Both the position numbers and the translations under genes were made by a program. From Dactylellina haptotyla (lineage: Eukaryota; Ascomycota; Orbiliomycetes; Orbiliales; Orbiliaceae): 64,000 bases of DNA. Location of the stretch: the NCBI GenBank assembly GCA_031310005.1, contig CM062379.1, forward strand, positions 3,038,001-3,102,000. Direction: 5' to 3'. Below are positions 59,849 to 64,000 of the stretch, in pieces; positions within the stretch are counted from its first letter, which is position 1, and every line of letters begins with the position of its first letter. The notes under the pieces are model-generated. The model was not told where the DNA came from. It worked only from the letters and a program-made list of their open reading frames with translations, and did not search any database.

Positions 59849-62800
59849 ATGGTTTCTCTAACTCGATCATATTTCCAGTCGACGGACTCCGGGGGGTATC
59901 AGTATGGTGTTAATGTACTATATCCTGGGGTTGATCCCGTTGTCGAGTGAGTACCATTCTCGGATAATCTCAACGGCAAACAATGGTAATTAGAAGCTAA
60001 ATTTTAAAAACCAGCATTATACTTGTCCACGGTCTGGGAGGTGATCCTTTCAAGACTTGGACTTATTCAGGCGGCAAGAAGGACCCTACGGTATTATGGC
60101 CCCGGGATCTCCTCCCACGGGAGATTCCTGAGGTCAGAATACTGAGTTATGGGTACGATACTAAAGTCACCGCGTGGTTTGAGGGGGCGACGTCGAATTT
60201 GATACACCACCATAGCGAAACAATGATTTCCAGGCTACATAACTTTCGCAGCGTGGGTTTAGATATTCTGCTACTGGTATGAATAGATTTAGTCGAGCTA
60301 ACGTTTAGTTGCGTAGAGAAAAATTGACGGCAAGAACTCAACAGAACGACCTATTATATGGATAGGACACTCGCTTGGGGGGATTCTGATAAAACGGGTA
60401 TGCCATCAATTTCGAAAGAAGCTCAAGTTTAATATGCTAATTATGTTATTTTATTTCTATCTGATTTAGGCCTTGATATATTCCAACAGCTGTGGCGTCG
60501 ACCATAACGAACGCCTTCGCTCAATCAAAGTGTCAACTCAAGGAATTTTGTTCATGGGAACTCCACACATGGGGTCCGACCTTGTACGGTGGGGCTCATT
60601 AGCCCGCAGACTACTATGCTTCTTCCCGGGCCTCAAACTCGACAGCTCCATGCTCTCCATGCTCGGACAGAATTCCGAAACACTCCAAAACATCAACACG
60701 CTCTTTACCGGTATTGCTTCCTACTTCGAGATTGTATATTTTTACGAAGAGTTGGAGACCTTACTACCTACCGGCCAACATGAAATTGTACATATTAAAT
60801 CTCACTTACCTGATTTTCAGAGTTTCCACTAACTATGTGTGACAGATTGTACCATATTCCTCCGCTGTCGTCGACTCTCCAAATACCGAAAAAATCGGCG
60901 TTCACGGAACCCACCATACGATGATCAAATATCGAGATGAGAATACACCAGGTTACTCAGATGTCGCCGGGATCCTACGCCAGATGGTTGACAACGCTGT
61001 TACATTCGCTCCAGGAAGATGGGAAGCCGAACGACGCTCAGCGGTGGCAGCGACAGATGAAAAGATTAAAGAGATTCTCATTCAAAGAGGCGCATCCGGA
61101 CTATACGTTGGGGCCCCGAGGTCTATAATGCTCGGAAGCCCTCGCAGATTAACCGGTTTACAAAACGCTCCTAATCAAGTCGAAGTTGAAGAAATAGATG
61201 CGACGAGTAGTGCTGGAGACGCAACGCCGAAACGTCAGTATATATATTTCCGAATAGTCGTTTAGCGGTTTTTTCTTTTACCCATAATAGTAATAATATA
61301 TCATGTTTGCTTCAAATTTCATGTATCCTTCAGCCGCTATGACTATCATATATACGGCCGTGATTCAGAATTCGTTCTCTCCGGATGTGCGAGCTTCATA
61401 GATATGATACTAACATATATAATTTACAATACAGGACTAGCCCTTACCATGCCAGACGACTATTCTCCGGCATCAAGTATAATTCTCCCGCCTTCCCTCC
61501 CGATATTCGCAGTGCCCCTTCACCCGAACGAGTCACCCGTAACCCGTGAATACCTCCTCAAAGACCTCGACATGGTCCTCCTCTCCGACGAACGCCGCTC
61601 CAAAGGAAACGCGGGCCTCTTACTATGGGGTCCTCCGGGATCGGGAAAAACGCACCTCGTCCGCGAATACGTCTTCAACCGCCGGGAGTACTTCACCGGG
61701 GGGATTTTCTGGGTGAACGCACGCACGCCAGCAAGCCGCATCGACAGTTTCCGGATCATTTACAAGAAACTAAACTTGCCGAGCGCGGTTATGCAGGATG
61801 TCACGGCACCTCACGCGGACAGAAGTGGGATGGACCTGTGTACCTGCCGGGTATTGGAGTGGATGGAAAGAACGGAGAACTGGCTACTAGTCCTGGACGG
61901 GGCGAACGCGGTGGACGAAGGCGACATCGATGATATTAAGGCTTGCATGCCCACCAGTCGTGGGAGCAGCATTCTTTTCACCACGCTGAATCAATCGCTG
62001 GATGGGCAGGCGCGGTTAGGCGCGCCTGTGGGGTATAGAATCCCGCAGATGTCGATGAAAGAGGCGATATCGATATTGCTCACCGAGGCGAAGATTGTAG
62101 ATCCAACGCCCCAGGAAGTGAAAGTTGCTGGGGAGTTGGTGGAACTGTTGGATTATTTGATCGGGGCGATCCATATCGCTGCGTGTTATATTGCTGAACG
62201 GCAGGTGTCTATTTATGAGTACCTGAGGGGGTTTAAAGAGCAGCCGAAGGTGTCCGGGGATGGGTGGAGTCCGCTGGCTTTGACGTTAGATACGCTGGAG
62301 ACCAAGCATCCCGAGGCGGCTAATTTGTTGAAGTTGATATCGTATTTTGGGGCGGATATACCGACATTGTTGATACAATGGGGGTTGGAAGCATTACCTG
62401 CGCAAGTGAGGGTTGTGGCGAAAGAGGAGGATGGGATATTCGACTTCAATCTGACTATAAAGCATTTGCTAGCTTTCAGTCTGGTTCGCAGAACACACCA
62501 GAAGGAAAGTGAGAATGGGAAGGAATGGCGGGTGGACCGGCTACATCTCCAGAGTGTAATTCAAACCTACGTCCGCCAGAGATTGAGCAGTCAAGTGGAT
62601 GTCGGGCAAGCCTGGGTCAAATTCGCAGCCTTAGTATTCCGGCATGCATTCGAAAGGGCGGAGAAACAAAGAGGTCATAACGGGAGTATATTCATCAAGG
62701 ACTATGACGAGTTTCTGATGCACGGGGAGTCATTAATGCAGTTTATGAGAGATGGGAAAGTGAGCAGAAAGTCGATACGGACAACAGTCGAAAAGGCAAA

Positions 62801-64000
62801 GACGGTAATGGAGGAACAAATCAGAAGACAGGAGGCGGGACAATTGATCGAGATGCCCATTCGGTCCCTATGGGGTCGGACAGATATGGAGTCTCCAGAA
62901 GCGGTTTATGCATCCAGGCAGTCGACTATGGATTGCAGCAGTAGCGCTACTGGATCTTCTTTGAGTGCGAGCACGTTATCTGAGATATCGAAAGGCAATG
63001 CCTTTTCGGTAGGCAATAATAGCAAGGTAACCCAGGAGGAACCGAGGGAACTGAAGGAGTTGAAGGAATCGAAGGAGCCAATGGAACCAGAGCCTGCTGC
63101 CCCGCCGAAGAAATCAGATCCGCCCGTTTCAACATTGTCCCGTGCTTCAACCTCTACGACAGCTAAACAATCTATCGCGAGTACTAGTAAAGGTAAATAC
63201 CAAGGGAAGAAGCTGCAGAGACGACCGAGTCACCGAAGCTACAAATCTCGGAAACAGGCTGACTCGAGCGGCCCGATAGCAGCTTCCATATCGATGCCAG
63301 CTATAACCCGGTCAAAATCTGTTACAACGGGCACGCAAACGCCGCCCAACTTTATGCAAGGGCGTCCTGCTACGTCCCAAGGAACGAATGCGGCCCCGAC
63401 TTCGCCGGAATACTTCTCCAATGGTAATATTTTCTCGTTCCCGAACAGCCCAGCGGTATCGCCCCATGGGCATGGTATCTTCATCCCGTTCTCGCCCAAC
63501 GTCCCGCAGGTGTACACAAGCGACCTCACCAGCGCCTCGGCCCCGAGTAATCTAAACGATCTATACCGGAGATCCGAGCTACCTGTATGTTCTACACCAT
63601 TCTTTAATCCAAGTACTAAAAGTTTCTAACATATCGAACCCACAGAATACCCTCCCTCCGCCTGCGCCACGCACTGTCCCAGAGCCCGTGCGCGATCCGG
63701 GACCGAATCTACCCCTCCCGCGGACCATCCGCCGTAGGAAAGCCGTAGACCCCACGCCTCAGACGCAAGAAAAGTCCAAAATGCCGCGATTGGAAGACAA
63801 ACACCCTCCCGTCCCGCCGTTCCTCTCAACGAACCACATTTCCACTTCACCAATGGGGTATTACTACTACATTGACCCGGCAGCGGGTGACAAAAACGGA
63901 GAAGGGGAAGATGAAGACGAAGACCTGGACGATTTTGTGACAGTGAATAGCGAGCCCGGCCCATCGAGGTTATCACTAGGCGGTAGATTAGGCACGAACA
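59849..64000 (+). CDS. NLR-like receptor: SesB-type alpha/beta hydrolase + NB-ARC + disordered tail (partial, runs off the right edge)
   Basis: Seven exons visible (59849-59946, 60015-60276, 60317-60397, 60470-60787, 60846-61233, 61435-63584, 63646-64000), over 1200 residues, still open at the edge. Residues 1-290 are a lipase/esterase-like domain: VHGLGGDPFKTW (from about 37), LPREIPEVRILSYGYD, nucleophile elbow GHSLGG (Ser139), and GTHHTMIKY (likely catalytic His 276 or 277). From about 400 an NB-ARC-type NTPase: Walker A GPPGSGKT (448-455), FWVNART, Walker B WLLVLDGAN (Asp 537), SSILFTTLN, then a winged-helix-like part and LHLQSVIQTYVRQRL. After about 830 the chain is Ser/Pro-rich and partly acidic; I see no TPR, ankyrin or WD repeats so far. 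In fungi this build belongs to NOD-like receptors of incompatibility or defence. The ligand is unknown. Confidence 0.85.

Overview
This window is nuclear DNA of a filamentous ascomycete (Pezizomycotina). Short introns of about 45-110 nt with GT...CTAAC...AG signals interrupt most genes, and the gene set is fungal: BCK1 and Ski3 homologues, an Atg26 sterol glucosyltransferase with PH and GRAM domains, and a vacuolar Pep4-type protease. The PYM homologue and the NLR-type receptor point to filamentous ascomycetes rather than budding yeasts. I cannot fix the class; a leotiomycete-like genome is only a guess. I see no rRNA, tRNA, CRISPR array or intact transposon.

Layout. 1-334 holds the 5' end of an acyl-CoA synthetase-like gene that leaves the window on the left. 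A 2.6 kb gene-free stretch follows. 2.9-15 kb is compact housekeeping: PYM (-), QCR9 (+), cullin-3 (-), Zim17 (+) and SAGA subunit Spt7 (-). Atg26 (-) spans 15.7-20.5 kb. After 2.7 kb of gene-free DNA come Mog1 (+), a small SnoaL-like protein (-), an unknown membrane protein (+) and a GCNA/SprT-like metalloprotease (-). 30-41 kb holds an orphan ORF (+), Ski3 (-), the vacuolar protease (+), a TenA-like protein (+) and a DAL5-family transporter (-). A 3.8 kb gene-free stretch precedes the very large BCK1-type MAPKKK (+).

The last 10 kb looks more accessory: an acyltransferase-3 membrane enzyme, an HNH-domain protein, and a multidomain receptor-like gene. The receptor joins a SesB-type lipase/esterase-like alpha/beta hydrolase to an NB-ARC P-loop NTPase and a long disordered tail. 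All three are on the + strand, separated by large AT-rich spacers, and the receptor leaves the window on the right.

The genes do not form one pathway. Several serve general cell maintenance: respiration (QCR9), mitochondrial Hsp70 (Zim17), ubiquitin ligation (CUL3), transcription (Spt7), RNA quality control (Ski3, PYM), nuclear transport (Mog1), autophagy and vacuole (Atg26, Pep4), and cell-wall signalling (BCK1). The most likely candidate for an under-described system is the hydrolase-NB-ARC receptor, possibly together with its neighbours. Exon borders below were worked out by hand from splice signals and frame continuity; where I give a full exon list, the exon lengths sum to a multiple of three.
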